Shown in pieces: positions 25,441 through 38,600 of a stretch of DNA of 64,000 nt. Each line of letters opens with the position of its first letter. Position 1 is the first letter of the stretch. This DNA comes from Purshia tridentata. Taxonomy: Eukaryota; Streptophyta; Magnoliopsida; Rosales; Rosaceae. The DNA lies in contig QANT01005476.1 of assembly GCA_003254885.1 (NCBI GenBank), positions 44,329-108,328 of the forward strand, given 5' to 3'. The position numbers and the translations under genes are program-made. The notes under the pieces were generated by a model. It saw nothing but the letters and a program-made list of their open reading frames with translations, made no database searches and was not told where the DNA came from.

Positions 25441-26483
25441 TTAGAAGGTTATGTTTGATTAATGGAGAAACTAGATGGAGGACCACTAAAATGGGTACGT
25501 ACCTACTGATTGTTGCAATTGGGTTCAATAGTAGTAGATTTTTGGGTGATTTTAGGGCTGCCATTGGTTTTGGGTTTTATATCATTTGGTTTGAATTTAC
25601 TAATATGGGTTTTGAGTTTTGGATTTTGAACATTGATAAGCTCTGCTACATGAAATGCTTTTAAAGTTGCTCCTTTGTTGATCTAGTAGGGGCTTTTGTC
25701 CCTTCCCCCCACTTTTTTTTTTATTTGGCAACCTATTTTGACTTATTAGAGGCGCAACCCTAGGCAATGGTACTAGGAATTAAGATATGGATAAACCAAA
25801 GAAAACCCCATTTCACTTACTGGACAAATTGGTCTTTAAATATTGCAAGAGTGTTATTTGTTTATACTGGAGCAAAAATGGCGATGGCAGTTTAAGGCAT
25901 TTATTTAAGGCAAATGGTATAGCAAAAGCTAGCAAAAGCTAGAGCAAAAATGGTGAGTCATTTTTGCTAAATATATTTAGCAAGATAAATACTGTTTGTT
26001 TTAAGGCAAGAGTGGTATTTAACCAAAGCAACTAGCTAGCTATCATTTTGTACATAGTGATGCATTCCTTGCCTATATAGCTAGTGGATCAATTTGTATT
26101 GTCTGTGATTAGTGATTTTAGGGCTGCAATTGTTGTAGACATGAACTTTGATGGACTAATATGGGTTTTGGGTTGAAGCAGAGAGAAATTTTTCTCTTAA
26201 ACTTTGATGAATTGATATGGGGTTTTGTGTTGAAGCAGAGAAAAATTTTGCTTTCATTGTTTTATGTTTTGTATCATTTGGTTTGAATTTATCTCTTTAG
26301 GATTTGTTCATGTCTACTATCTCATTGAAATGCCCCATCTTGATTTAGTGAGTGACTGTTTTAAGCAAATGGTAATTGGTCCTCACTTTTTTTCTCCATT
26401 CTTTGCAATATGAGTAATTAATGTTGGTTTTATTTACTTCAGGGGAACTATGGGTAGAGAAGACATGCCTGAAAAGCTTTTGA
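24996..26483 (+). CDS. Possible small two-exon gene, 51 residues, unknown
   Basis: An ATG at 24996 follows a CT-rich leader. Exon 1 (24996-25110) ends at tatccag with a consensus donor gtatcc; joining it to an acceptor cttcag at 26442 gives exon 2 (26443-26483) and an in-frame stop, 51 residues in all. The peptide begins MQALGMSVGITVKGG, contains ALWWTGHRAYYP at the exon end, and finishes VEKTCLKSF. I do not recognise the family. Support is only the leader, the splice-site pair and the frame match; it could be a noncoding RNA or chance. The tandem copy at 25270-25374 is broken by a 7-nt deletion, see separate entry. Confidence 0.35.
25272..25374 (+). pseudogene. Broken tandem copy of the small ORF
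   Basis: This is homologous to exon 1 of the possible small gene at 24996. Aligned by eye, seven bases present after the GGC codon in copy 1 are missing here, so translation from the ATG at 25272 meets TGA after 11 codons; the rest of the peptide continues only in another frame. It also lacks the CT-rich leader. Either a decayed exon, or evidence that neither copy is protein coding. Confidence 0.4.
26142..26252. repeat. Imperfect direct repeat of about 58 bp
   Basis: aactttgatggactaatatg... at 26142 and aactttgatgaattgatatg... at 26200 both run into ggttgaagcagaga-type sequence followed by an aattttt tract. A weaker echo (tactaatatgggttttgag) is near 25600. No function seen. Confidence 0.6.
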
Positions 26484-26627
26484 TTATGAGAAGAGTAGTA
26501 ATAGCCGAACATCTTATTACTCTCATTGTATTTTTTTTCTTTTTCCTTTTTATCTCATTATGTTGTATAAAATTACTTGGACCCTGATTATATTATTTAT
26601 AGTTTTATAAGTCTTTCTTGCATGATA

Positions 26628-27055
26628 GTAACAATATATAATTGTTACAATAAAGTAATTGTTACTATCATACCAACAATAAAATAATATTTATTGTTAC
26701 TGTTTGACAGTAACAACAATAAGGTGATAGCAAGGAATGTAATTTCGATTTCGTTGGAAATTTAATGATTGTTACAATAAGATAATTGTTACTTTCATAC
26801 TAACAATAAAATGATATTTATTGTTACTGTTCGACAGTAACAACAATAAGGTGACAGTAACAATAAAGTGGTTGTTACTGTATGACAGTAACAATACGGT
26901 AGTCATTACTGTCTGACAGTAACAATACGGTAGTCGTTACTGTCTGACAGTAACAATACAGTGGTCGTTACTGTCTGACAGTAACAATAAGGTGGTTGTT
27001 ACTATCGAATAGTAACAATAATGTGATTATTACTGTCTGATAGTAACAATTTTTT
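26628..27055. repeat. Tandem array of palindromic 31-bp units (acagtaac ... gttactgt)
   Basis: From 26853 the motif gacagtaac (or gatagtaac/gaatagtaac) recurs at 26853, 26884, 26915, 26946, 26977, 27008 and 27039, a strict 31-bp period. Each unit carries gtaacaat... and its complement ...gttac, so every unit can fold into a hairpin and the junction tgtctgaca is itself palindromic. Before it, 26628-26725 and 26765-26860 are two diverged copies of a larger piece built from the same motif. Related palindromes continue at 27167-27195 and around gcgcgc at 27219-27245. Confidence 0.9.
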
Positions 27056-27249
27056 ATATATGGAAAAAAAAAAAAAGCTTTTATACTATTTTTAAAGTGT
27101 TTATACAAAGGAAAAATGAAATATTTGTATAAGTTACATTTTTTAAAAGTTTTTTTGCAAAGTAAGAATTGTTACTGTCTAACCGTAACAATTCTCAAAG
27201 GCACTGTAGCAGATACTGTAGCGCGCTACAGTAACGCCGTTACTGTAGC

Positions 27250-28557
27250 ATCTGGTTTTTTAAAAAGTGGGCCGGCAGGGATATGTGCTTCCTTGTTTGG
27301 GTTTAATGAACAGTAAAAATGCCCAAATGGACTTATAAAAAAAAACCCCATTATTATTTTCAGTTGAATAATGATGATCGAATTTATACATGAAAAAATC
27401 AATCATAAGAGGAGAATAGAATAGTACATTGGTTTTATTTGCTAAACTTTTAGCTTTTTTATTTATTTTCCAATTCAGACATCAAACTGACTATACTGCA
27501 AAGTAATGAGGCTATACTGCATGGAGTGCTCAGTTTCATATGCTGCAAATCCGTCAAGATTTATTATTTTGAGAAAATTCACATGAATTGTAAGAACACC
27601 ATATTTAGCAGTCTACAATTTGGATCTTACTCCGATTAGACTCACCACCATCGTCATAATTGCTCTTATCTTTAGTTAACAAAAATGAAAATTTGTCCAT
27701 GAAGAAAAGAAAATAAAAAAAAAAGGCAGTTTGAGTTTTTGATGAGAGGAGGTGAAAAAAGAGTTGTGGGGTGAGTAATTTATTCTTACTACTCTATATC
27801 GGTATATCCTACTACTTCATCTGTGACATTAGGAATAACATTTGGGTCCTTCTACCTAATAATAATAGTATATGCTAGAACAACCCCCTATGAAACCTAA
27901 TAATTAAGCTTTGTTTTATACAATACTCCATTTTCGTTGATGAGTTTTTTCTCTTATTAATTTTAAATAATTAACAAAAATTAACAGATAACATGTATAG
28001 AAATAGCCTCAAATAGGTGGTAATGCTACCAAATTAGGTGAGAAAATTTGCTTTTTAAAATATCACACGAAGTCCCAACTACAATTAAAAGATATATCTG
28101 TTTAGTCCCCCATGCATTGCATGCATGCCACGTATAGAAATCCAAGTCAAAATGCGACGGCTCATAGGTGCAAAACAAAAGATGGTCCTTTCCAAATATA
28201 ATAAATTATCAAAAATTAAAAAACAAAGATAATATGGGAGGTGCCGTGCCATAATATGAGTATATTATTGTTTCATGCTGAGTTGTATACAAAGGGATTT
28301 GAAAATTGTAACAAAAACATTGCCAAACGAAGGAAAAAGAAGTTTGATGAAAGTTCAATCCAGTAAAAGAACAGCCTTTGTCAGGTAGCCAAACACCCCC
28401 AAAACGATACCACCATGTGTAAAATGGTCAAATTGTTGTCACACAGCCACTGAATGAGTTCAGTGAGTGAGATTTAAGCAGTGAACTTAATCGCTGCAAG
28501 AAGACTGGTGAGCTTCCTGGAAGCAGAGGAAGAAAAAGAGACAAATTTGAATCTGAC
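27250..28557. other. Intergenic upstream of the SSADH gene
   Basis: No supportable gene. AT-rich to about 28300; the last 200 bp should hold the SSADH promoter and 5' UTR but no clear TATA box is seen close to the ATG. Confidence 0.5.
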
Positions 28558-31500
28558 ATGGCTTTCAATATTACGTCACGCTTTGCAGCTCGCTCTTTGA
28601 AGCTTTTCTCACATTTGCCTTCCATGCACGCCCCCTATACTCTCATCTCTCGCCAGGTAACCAACCCACCCGCTTCTGATAGCTCTCTGTTTGTATATTT
28701 ATATCGCACCAGAGCTGAAGAGCCTCACACTGCAACAGTGAGCACTAGTAAGTAATTGCCTTCGTCATGTTCTATGTTTTGTATGTATATATCATGTGTG
28801 TGTGTGCATCTGGGTTCGTTGGAAATGCTGATCAAAATATGGAGTTTTCAATTTGAATTGGGTTTTTGTTAGAAATTGAAGATCAATTTGATTGAGGTTG
28901 ATCAGGTTGGCAACAGGGTCAATGTTCTATGAGAAATATTGCTGTGTTTGCTAAATTTCTGAGTTTTATTTAAAGTAGTTATGGGTTTTAATTTTGATAT
29001 TTCTCTCTATTTATAGAATACCCCTAGATTGTTTTGTTTGTGATCGAGATGGGTCTGTGTGATTTTGGGTTGAATTAAATATGGTCCGTGGAAGTTGCTT
29101 GAGATGTTGAAGGAGCTTTCCAATTTTATATAGAACTATAATACGCTAAAATACCTTGCTCTGTCCCTTGAAATTTTTTTTGACTATATGTACCTCTGAT
29201 TTGTTAAAAGAGAGTCACTTGCAAGGTAATGAAAGCATTCTTTGTAGCTGCAAATGAGGAATTTCTTCTACTTTAGTAGTAGTTTTATTTGGATATGTTT
29301 GGATTACTCTTCTTTATAGTCAATAGATTGTACATGTTCAAATTTTTTTTTTTCTACCATTTATTTTATAATTTTCTATTGTAAAGTAGTATCTTTTGGG
29401 ATGTCTTAAAGTTTGGATGAGGGATTTGGATGTCAGATAAGCATGGACACAAAAAGTTTTGTTTCTCGGCTCAACAGTTCTGGTCTATTACGTAGCCAGG
29501 CCCTTATCGGAGGCAAATGGTCTGATGCATATGATGGGAACACTATACAGGTATGAAGAAAGCCTTTTCGTTTTCTCTGATGCCTATACCTTTGGATGAT
29601 CTTTACAATTAAATCTATAATAGTTATCTGGTTCTTAATATTGCTGGTTTCATGCTTCATATATATATATATTTTTTCTATTGAATATTGTTTGTTTGAG
29701 AAAGAAGGAACACCTACTTATCCCCCCACCAACCTTTTATCACATCTTTTGTTCCTCTCAATCATTTTTGATTTGGTCTGATACTTATCCTGTCAGTTGT
29801 AAGCTATCACTTCTATTTCATATCATGGCAGGTTCACAATCCAGCAACTGGTGATGTCATAACAACTGTCCCATGCATGGGTCAAAAGGAGACAAATCAT
29901 GCAATATCTTCAGCCTATGATGCATTTCATTGTATGTGACTTTTGACTGATCCACATTGTGATCACATTAGACATTTGTAGAAATTTGTTTCTTGTATTT
30001 AGCGTACTTAAGCTGAATTAGTAGTGCTTATGTGTATCCTATCTTGTAAAAGTAGATGCTGTCATATTTCACATTGTTTAAATTAAGTATCTAAACTTTT
30101 TTTTTTTCTGTATATAGCTTGGAGCAAGCTCACTGCTGCTGAAAGGAGCAAATGTCTAAGAAAATGGTACAACTGCTGTCCTACAATTCTATATCTGCTT
30201 TTTGTAAATTTTATTTGATCTATTAGTATATTATAGATGTTAAACTCTGTACTTGATGTCGTTATTAGTCGTTGATTCTCTTTGAAGTTAAACTCTGTAT
30301 TTGCATACGGTGTAGTTAATGCTCTCTTGGAGCTCTGCTTGTTAATCTCCAGTGCTGCATCAGCATGCTAGAAGTCTTATACACTAACTGATATTAATAT
30401 TCCTTCCAATATTTCAAGGTACGACCTACTAATTTCCAACAAAGAAGAGCTTGGACAACTCATTACCTTGGAGCAAGGAAAACCTCTGAAAGAAGCCATG
30501 GGTGAGGTATCCCATTTTTGTTTAAGGAATTTAAGTAGCTTTAGCATTGCTTCTTACTTCCATCCATCGTCATGTCATACAAAATGATATTACAGGTGAT
30601 CTATGGGGCTGGGTTTATCGAGTTCTTTGCCGAGGAGGCAAAACGTGTATATGGTGATATAATTCCATCAACTCTTGCTGATCGACGGTTGTTTGTTTTG
30701 AAGCAGGTGATCTAAAATGTTTCTATGATGTTTTGATGTCCTATATAATCACTCCAAATGAGAAATACTTCATCCAATAGCCAAATCTTTGGAATATATT
30801 TGAGGGGTTTGATGAAAAATCTTTTTTTCAAAAAATGGAAAGAATGCAAGTGTACATTTCCATTGATGTTAAATATGCCATCTAAACATACAAATACATT
30901 AGTACAAAATTCTTCGAGTAGCGATATATTCAATCTACTATGAAGATTTTTTGAAAACTTAAGGGGGGTGCTGCACCACCGTTTGGGAGAGGGGGGGTGG
31001 GTCGGTTTCTGCCACAGATTTCATATTCCAATCAAACGAGTGAACAACTTACATATGTATGTCTGTTTTTTCCACCCATTTGATGATATTTCATTCTAAT
31101 AGTTTATCCATCATGGTCCTCGTGGCATCTAAGACCTCGCAGGGGGTAGAATCTAATTCTTCTGAAAGCAGATCACCCACTTTCAGCAGCCTAGAAAGCA
31201 TAGACATGTTATGGTTGCTATCCTTCAATAATACCCTCCAATTCCCAACTGCAGGGTTCCTAAGAATTCTATAATTAATATTTATAATAAAATAGACCAA
31301 CAAAAGATGTTTGGCCCTTTTTTTGTTGGGTGGAGGGTAGGGGGTTTGATTTTCCTTTGTTTTTAGTCTTTGATCTCTTATTAAATTTTCTTTTGCAGCC
31401 TGTAGGTGTTGTTGGCGCAGTTACACCCTGGAACTTCCCGTTGGCTATGATTACCCGCAAGGTGCTATTAGGTTTATAGAATGGTGCAGAATTGATAAAG

Positions 31501-34500
31501 TAAAACCACACGGCCTTTTCAGTGTATGCCTGTCATTTACAATATTCCTGCTTCAGGTTGGTCCTGCTCTTGCAAGTGGCTGTACAGTGGTCATAAAACC
31601 CTCAGAACTTACACCCCTCACAGCTTTAGCAGCAGCTGAGCTCTCCCTTCAAGCCGGAATACCACCGGTAATATTTCTTACACGCACACACACACATGTG
31701 CACACTTATTAAGTATAATGTAACTCCGTGGTTAATATTTCTTACCCGCAAACTGTTGAGATATTCCTTAAAGTTAATATTTCTTACACTTATCAAGTAT
31801 AATGTAACCTTGACATGTAATTATATATTGTCATTTGTCAGTTTGGTGCTGGAAGTGAATGTGTTAATTAAGAGTTTAATGCTAGAAGTGTTTGTGTTCT
31901 GTTGATTAAAGTTTTATAAATGGTGCTTGAACCAAATGTCTCTACCATTACTTTAGAATTTGAGATATCACAAATTTGAACCTGTAAATGTATTTATAAA
32001 GATGTAGGTATTTATGTTTTGATATTTACAGTTTTATGAAAGGTTGATTCTCGGAAAGACTTTTGCCATCATGACCACAAAGTGGGTTTTTCATCTTCCC
32101 GCTTCTGAAGATAATGAATAGTTGCCACCAATATCTTTTTGGAGACTCAATCATCAGTTGGTTTTTAGTATTCTATATGCCGGTGCTAAATTTTGACAAA
32201 TTTTTTTGGAAAAGAAAAATCCTGATGCACAAAGAGGCATCATGGTATATGAAACATATATATCTACTTTGGCATAGCTACTTGATTTTCCAATTTTATT
32301 TTTATTTTTTTGCTTCAGCCACCAGTCATCACAATTAAATTTTACTGCCTCTTATGTTTCTAATGTCGTTCACCCGTTCTGATATAGGGTGTGGTGAATG
32401 TGGTTATGGGAAAAGCTTCCGACATTGGGGATGCTTTACTTGCAAGTCCACAGGTTTTGTACATTTTATATAACCCAGTCCTTTCTCCATGTGACACCAT
32501 AATGCAATTTTCTTATGAAGATATGTAGATATAGAAAATATACAACATTAACCCTTCTTGCTTTATACAACTTATTCAGGTAAGAAAGATCACTTTCACA
32601 GGCTCAACAGCTGTCGGAAAGAAGTTGATGGCTGGTGCAGCTGGGACTGTTAAAAAGGTAAAGATATATGATTAGTCTATAGGATTAGCACATACGCTAA
32701 AACAGTGAGGCCTGAGGAATCATCATGTGGTTAATTGCTTTTGTTTGTTGATTATTTTAGGTATCTCTTGAACTTGGTGGCAATGCACCCTGCATAGTCT
32801 TTGATGATGCAGACCTGGATGTGGCAGTAAAAGGAAGTGTAAGTAAAAGGCTTTTAAGCGCATTTTCCCATTTCCCATTACAAAGTTAGGTATTATTCTG
32901 TCTGTGTGTATTTTGGATTCTTTGTTCAAGGGTTCTCCCTTTTGGTTAAATTCATTGGCTGAATCATGCAATTTGTTTTGCAGCTTGCAGCAAAGTTCCG
33001 TAATAGTGGACAGACATGTGTTTGTGCAAATAGGATTATTGTTCAAGAAGGTAAGGATGGAAACACAATCAACTATTTACGACCTTTATGCTTGTCTGTT
33101 TGAAACCATAGTGCTGTTCAGTTTGTGTTACTTTTCTAGTTGAGTGAATGCTCCCTCGTGCTGAGGTGTTGAGACTATACATTGATGTATGCTCAAAAAC
33201 ATTGGAAGCTCTGGTGATGTCTTTTCATTAAGAAACAGCCGCTCCCAAGTGGCAAGATTTGAAGTTACTGAAGCCTGTTAATTCATAAAACTCTTTGCTA
33301 GAAGAATGTGCTTCATAGTCCTTTAAACACAAAAATATGTTTTGAATTTGAAGGAGATCTTGCAATTTTTTCAAGGAGGAGTTGAGATGGTAAACGATCA
33401 TTATTTCCCATAAAATGGACAATGAGACATGGCTCCCTATATTGTTGGTATATTTTAAAGAGCTATAGTATGAAATAGCTAAGATGGGTATTATTCAAGT
33501 ATTTAATCTTAGTAAAACTCATTATAATACATTAATAGTGAAAATCATTCTTTTTGAAAAACAAGATTATGTATGCTGTATGGAGTTGGTAGTTGTGATG
33601 TTAATGCTGTATATTCTGATTATAATACTTAAAGCTCTCATGTATGGGTACATAAACCAGATTTTGACTGTATTTTATGATTTGATTTTGGTTTCTTGTT
33701 TGGTGGGCTTCTCATGCAATTCATAGGACTCAAAATGCATAGTGCTAGTTTCTAAGTAACTTGTTATTTGATCAGGTATCTATGAGAAATTTGTGGATGT
33801 TTTTTCGAAAGCTGTCCAAAATCTGCAAGTTGGGAATGGCTTTAGTGAAGGTGTTGTCCAGGTAGTCTCATTCACACATTTTCTGTCAAATTTTTTAGTG
33901 GTTGTCTTTTTGTTTCCAAGACATACACTTGAAGTCACCAATATATTAGCCAATAAGTATCTTATTGGTTAATGACATGCTATGTTGAACTCCAATATCT
34001 TCTATATTATCTGAGTTGAAAAATGATAATTCTTGTACCCACCTGGACAACTATTTGGGTTGGTAGTATTTTTAAGAGTTTTCCTTATCTCCTCCTCTCT
34101 TCAAGTCTTCCCCTGGATAAAACTCAACCAGAAGTTACTTGAGCTGAAGGTTAATGGTTAAACTTTATTGTTTTAATTTCTTGTAGGGTCCTCTAATTAA
34201 TGAAGCAGCAGTACAAAAGGTCTGTTTTTCTTTTCAAATTTGTAATTTTCATTATGTCTGTGATCCTCTCTTCACTTTTATAAAAAAAATTTATGTCGCT
34301 TTGGGAATTCACATTACAGGTTGAATCACTTATTCAAGATGCTACATCAAAGGTTAGTTTTCCACATGATTTAGTCGTTATGATGATGGTGCCACAAAAT
34401 TATTAAGCTCAACCTTGAAGAACAATTGTAAAAATTTTGACTTTGTTGGTACATTTAAGTTGGTTGGAACTTGGAACTAAGATCTGTTGGAAGAAAACTA

Positions 34501-35677
34501 TCTACCTTTAGCTTCCTCCTTACTGTTATGTTACTATCCCACTGATTTTTTGCTTTGCTTGTTTATTCAATGTTACTTAAGGACATAAAGTGAATGAAAA
34601 TTTTCTTTCAAACATTAGTGACTTGCTTTCTTTAATAATTGATCTTATGAAGGGAGCAAAAGTTGTTATTGGGGCCAAAAGGCATAGCCTTGGAATGACC
34701 TTTTATGAGCCTACAGTTCTCAGTGATGTCAAGAATGACATGCGTATATCAAGGTAAACACTTGTCTAACATGTACCATATGTTAGCTATATTTAAATTC
34801 CATAACCAATTTTTGTTAGCATTTGATTGTTTGAGTTAATGAAATTTGACACTCATTATTGCAGGTGAGATGATTGCAAGGATGACTAGCTTCTACATAT
34901 TACTTTCTTTCACAGATGCTTTTGGTCTGCAAATTTTTGTCTTGTTGTGCTCAACAACTATTGCCTTCCTGTAATGTTGAGTATATTATTACCTGTGCAT
35001 TTAACATTTTGACCTGGCTCAGAGAGGAAGTATTTGGTCCTGTGGCACCCGTTTTGCGTTTCAAAACTGAGGATGAGGCTCTCCGCATTGCTAATGACAC
35101 CAATGCAGGTTCTTTTTGGAGCTTCCCTTCATATATTGATACCACTATTAGGACATTATAGAAAATGGCGCTTTTTCCATTCAAAGTCCTGTTTTGCCAC
35201 ACATCATCACATTCTTCTGCATGCATATGCAGGGTTAGCTGCTTACATATTTACAAATAATGTTCAACGTTCATGGCGTGTCGCTGAAGCTCTTGAATAT
35301 GGAATTGTTGGTGTCAATGAAGGCTTAGTTTCAACAGAGGTGGGTCTCACACTGCATCCATAGTTTATTTTCTTCTTTCTTTGTTTTTTAATAACAGATT
35401 CATTATTATCCGTATCAATGAAGGTGGCTCCATTTGGAGGTGTCAAACAATCTGGTCTTGGACGGGAAGGTTCCAAGTATGGGATGGATGAATATTTGGA
35501 AGTAAGAGTACTAAAAATAACCTTTCTATTATACTTAAAAGAGAAATTGGAGTGACTTATAAAGTGGCCATTGGCAGCTGTTTTCTTGAATAAGCCTACC
35601 GAGTAATATTAAGGCTCATTCTTAATACTGTGTTGCAGATGAAATACGTGTGCTTGGGGAATATGAGCAGCAATTGA
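28558..35677 (+). CDS. ALDH5F1: Succinate-semialdehyde dehydrogenase, mitochondrial (ALDH5F1)
   Basis: Twenty coding exons, beginning 28558-28656, 29437-29550, 29832-29931, 30118-30166 and ending 35023-35108, 35233-35339, 35424-35501, 35639-35677, sum to 1,587 nt, 528 residues, the same length as Arabidopsis SSADH. All junctions keep frame with GT-AG introns. The N-terminus (about residues 1-35) is rich in Ser, Arg and Leu and lacks acidic residues, a mitochondrial presequence. ALDH landmarks: [13 protein letters not shown], general base Glu297 in SLELGGNAP, catalytic Cys331 in [10 protein letters not shown] with Cys333 as the redox-disulfide partner known in plant SSADH, and EVFGPVAP. The enzyme oxidises succinic semialdehyde to succinate with NAD+, the last step of the GABA shunt. 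A downstream donor at 28748 would break frame and was rejected. Next gene is APL, as in Arabidopsis. Confidence 0.97.
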
Positions 35678-38600
35678 TGTGCCTGGTTTCTAGCCGGTGG
35701 TTCCTTACCTGCCAAACTTTAAACACAAGTTGGAACCTGATGTAACCTTTTTGACTTCAGAAATGTGATGTACTGGAAAAATAAGCGTTGTGAGAGCAGA
35801 AATAAGTTTTCGTTGTATGGAAAGCAAGTTTTTAGTTGTGATGAAATGTTGTGTGGACAGAAAATAAGTTCTTAGTTTTGATGTTTCTACTATGGCAAGG
35901 TACAAAAGTGAAAATGGCAAGCAAGTTAGAGAATTGGGCTCAGACTGGAGGTAAGGGTACGATTTCTTCTGGGCCTAGTCCAAAGTCCATAGCATTGAGA
36001 TGCTAAATACACCCATAAATTTGATGCCAAAACTCCATATCTTACAGCCATGGCTGAGTTTTTTTTTTCATTTGAATTTTTAATATTTTGATTACTACAC
36101 CCAAAGGGATAAATTTGTGATCAAATCTTTGAGTGCACCCTCGATTTTATTGGTCGAATGGCCAATATGGGTAAATTACCGTTCATATTAGCAACTAAGC
36201 TAGGCTTGGGCTGGATAGAAGATTCATACTACATTGAAATGGGCTTGGGCTGGATAGAAGTCCCACACCTCTGGGCTAATCCACAATCCTTTTTTTTTTC
36301 TTTTTTTTTCTAATTTTCCAAATTATATTAGAGGGTTTTTAAAAGCATGTTAAGTAAGTGTAGGTGTAGGTCAGCCTGCCATTCTAAAGAGTTCTGAACT
36401 GACCCAATTTATGCAATCTAGTTTAATATATCCTGTGAAAAAGATGTGAATATGACAATGGAATAACATATATTCCCAATGTTACATATACTTTAAGATC
36501 AAACATTATTTATCTCCACCATTTCCATTATAAAAAATGACCAAATAAAAAATAAAAAAAAGAAGAAGAAGAGGAAGAAGAAAACATGATCATTATCATC
36601 TTCACCATTATCACCATCCTCTTACATGTATATCTTGACTTCGAAGTTCTAATTCATTGATCCAGTTGCTACAATGAAATCATGCATATTGCATGGTGGT
36701 GGTGATGCACCATGCATGCTTTCCAAATTCCAATCCTCATGGGAAACTCGATAGAAAAGCGGGAAGCTTTGTAAAGGTATTCAAATTGTACATAAAGTAG
36801 GGTCCCACAAATTCACCTTCAAAGGAATATATTCATTTTAAAGAATAATTCCTCTAGATCACATAAAGATGCTTAAAATTCAAGCAAACATGCCCTTAAA
36901 AATAAGCCAACCCACTTTTCCACTGGCTTATATGGCTTTGAATTAAAAACATTATTAATTGAGAACTAAAAGTTAAATCCCAACTTTGCTTGAATATATT
37001 ATAAAGGTACAGCCATTAATTGTGACAATGGTGGTGGTCTAAAGAAGCATCTCCAATTCTAAATATTATATATCAAATGCTTTGTTTTTCACACATTAAT
37101 TTGGATAGAGAGGTGCCAAACCAAAATGTATATAAAGCAATTTCGTTTACATGCAAAGGGGTGGTGGGGGAGGGTCAAATCTAGGACACCCAAATCATCT
37201 ATGCTGCAATGTTTGATTTCCTACCTGGCATGCATGCATAGGTTTGATTTGAACAACTTAGTGGGGCCTGGTCAACATCTTTTACTCAGTGGGACCAAAT
37301 CATGTACAAGATGGGACGGTCATAAATGTTCTAATATCTTAAACAAATTAATGAGCTTTGTGTAACTCATGGAGTACTTCTAGATTTTTGGGAGAAGAAT
37401 CTCCTTTGTTTGTCAAAGAAGAAAGCATTTATTCCCAATTTGGTTTGGGTAAATACCAAATTGTATGCATTTTTTGGGGTGATCAAGTGGTATGTATTGA
37501 CTTCTGTGTATTTGTATAGTCTCAATCTTAGTAGATTTGACATTTTCATGAGCTTAAACATTAAGGAAGGATAAACAGAGAATGTCTATATACAATGAAA
37601 AAGTGTGGAGGTCCTTATGTATCCTAGTCTGTGATTAATGATCGAAATCAATATTTTAAATTTGTCTTCAACTATTCGAAAATCATCCAAACTAAGACTC
37701 AGACAAATTTAAAATCTTTTCACCATTTCATTACTATGATTATCATTTCAACTTTATTGTACAGACTAAAATTACTTGCATAATTTAAATGATTAAACGG
37801 TTTTCACTTTAATTTGTTAATATTTTTTGCAATTAAAAAATAAATAATTTCACTTTGATTTACACCTCAAAAGTGAATTGAAATTGGTCTAATTGACTGA
37901 GGATAAAAGCTTCTCCTATACACTCAGATTCGAACCCTTCTCTCTTCCTTTTAATAAAAGAAAAAAAATGTAGACATCCTCTATATCTCATCCCTCATAC
38001 TTCATAAGAGGAGAGAGAGACAGAGCTTTATGTAATTTTCTATTTTGTTTTCCCTTTTTCTTTTTCAATTTCCCTTAATTAGGCCTCATATATACATGGT
38101 TATTATCACTCATCCTAATTAGGCTAATTTTACATTCCCTTAATTAGTACAAAGATGGAGTGAGTGGGGTCTTGTGTCAATTTATTGGGTTTGACCTTAC
38201 TTGAGTAGTTTGTTTGTTTCGGTTTGGATTGGAGTAGAAATGCATGGCAGAGCAGTCTTCAAATCCACAAAAGTGATAAGGGATTAAGGAGGCCCAGCAA
38301 GCTTTAGAAGAAGGCTAAGGTCCCCTACTCCTGTCATCAAAAGCTCCACATTACAATACCCTTTATGCATTGATGTTCACGTCCTCACATATTACCAACC
38401 ACAGACCCTAAAGTTGGTTCCTCCATATTTTTGTTGTTTTTTAGTGCTTTCTCATCCATGATAGAAAATCCCATTTTGATTATTAATCTTTAATCTTGTA
38501 AATTACTTATGTGATAGACTTAGTTTATCTCCACATACCGCCCCAATATATTTTAGAGTTTGGATCTTCTACTTATACTAGCTCTATGTACGTACTAAAC

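Noticed and set aside
28657-28755. Extended first exon of SSADH
   Set aside because: The later donor at 28748 would change frame relative to exon 2; the donor at 28657 keeps frame and gives the expected 528 residues.
30960-31090. Possible miR482-like hairpin in an SSADH intron
   Set aside because: The G-rich run and ttccacccat phrase do not pair over a miRNA-length duplex and do not match the mature sequence.
37920-37945. tRNA T-arm-like phrase gattcgaaccc
   Set aside because: No acceptor stem, anticodon arm or D-arm can be folded around it; such phrases are common in plant repeats.
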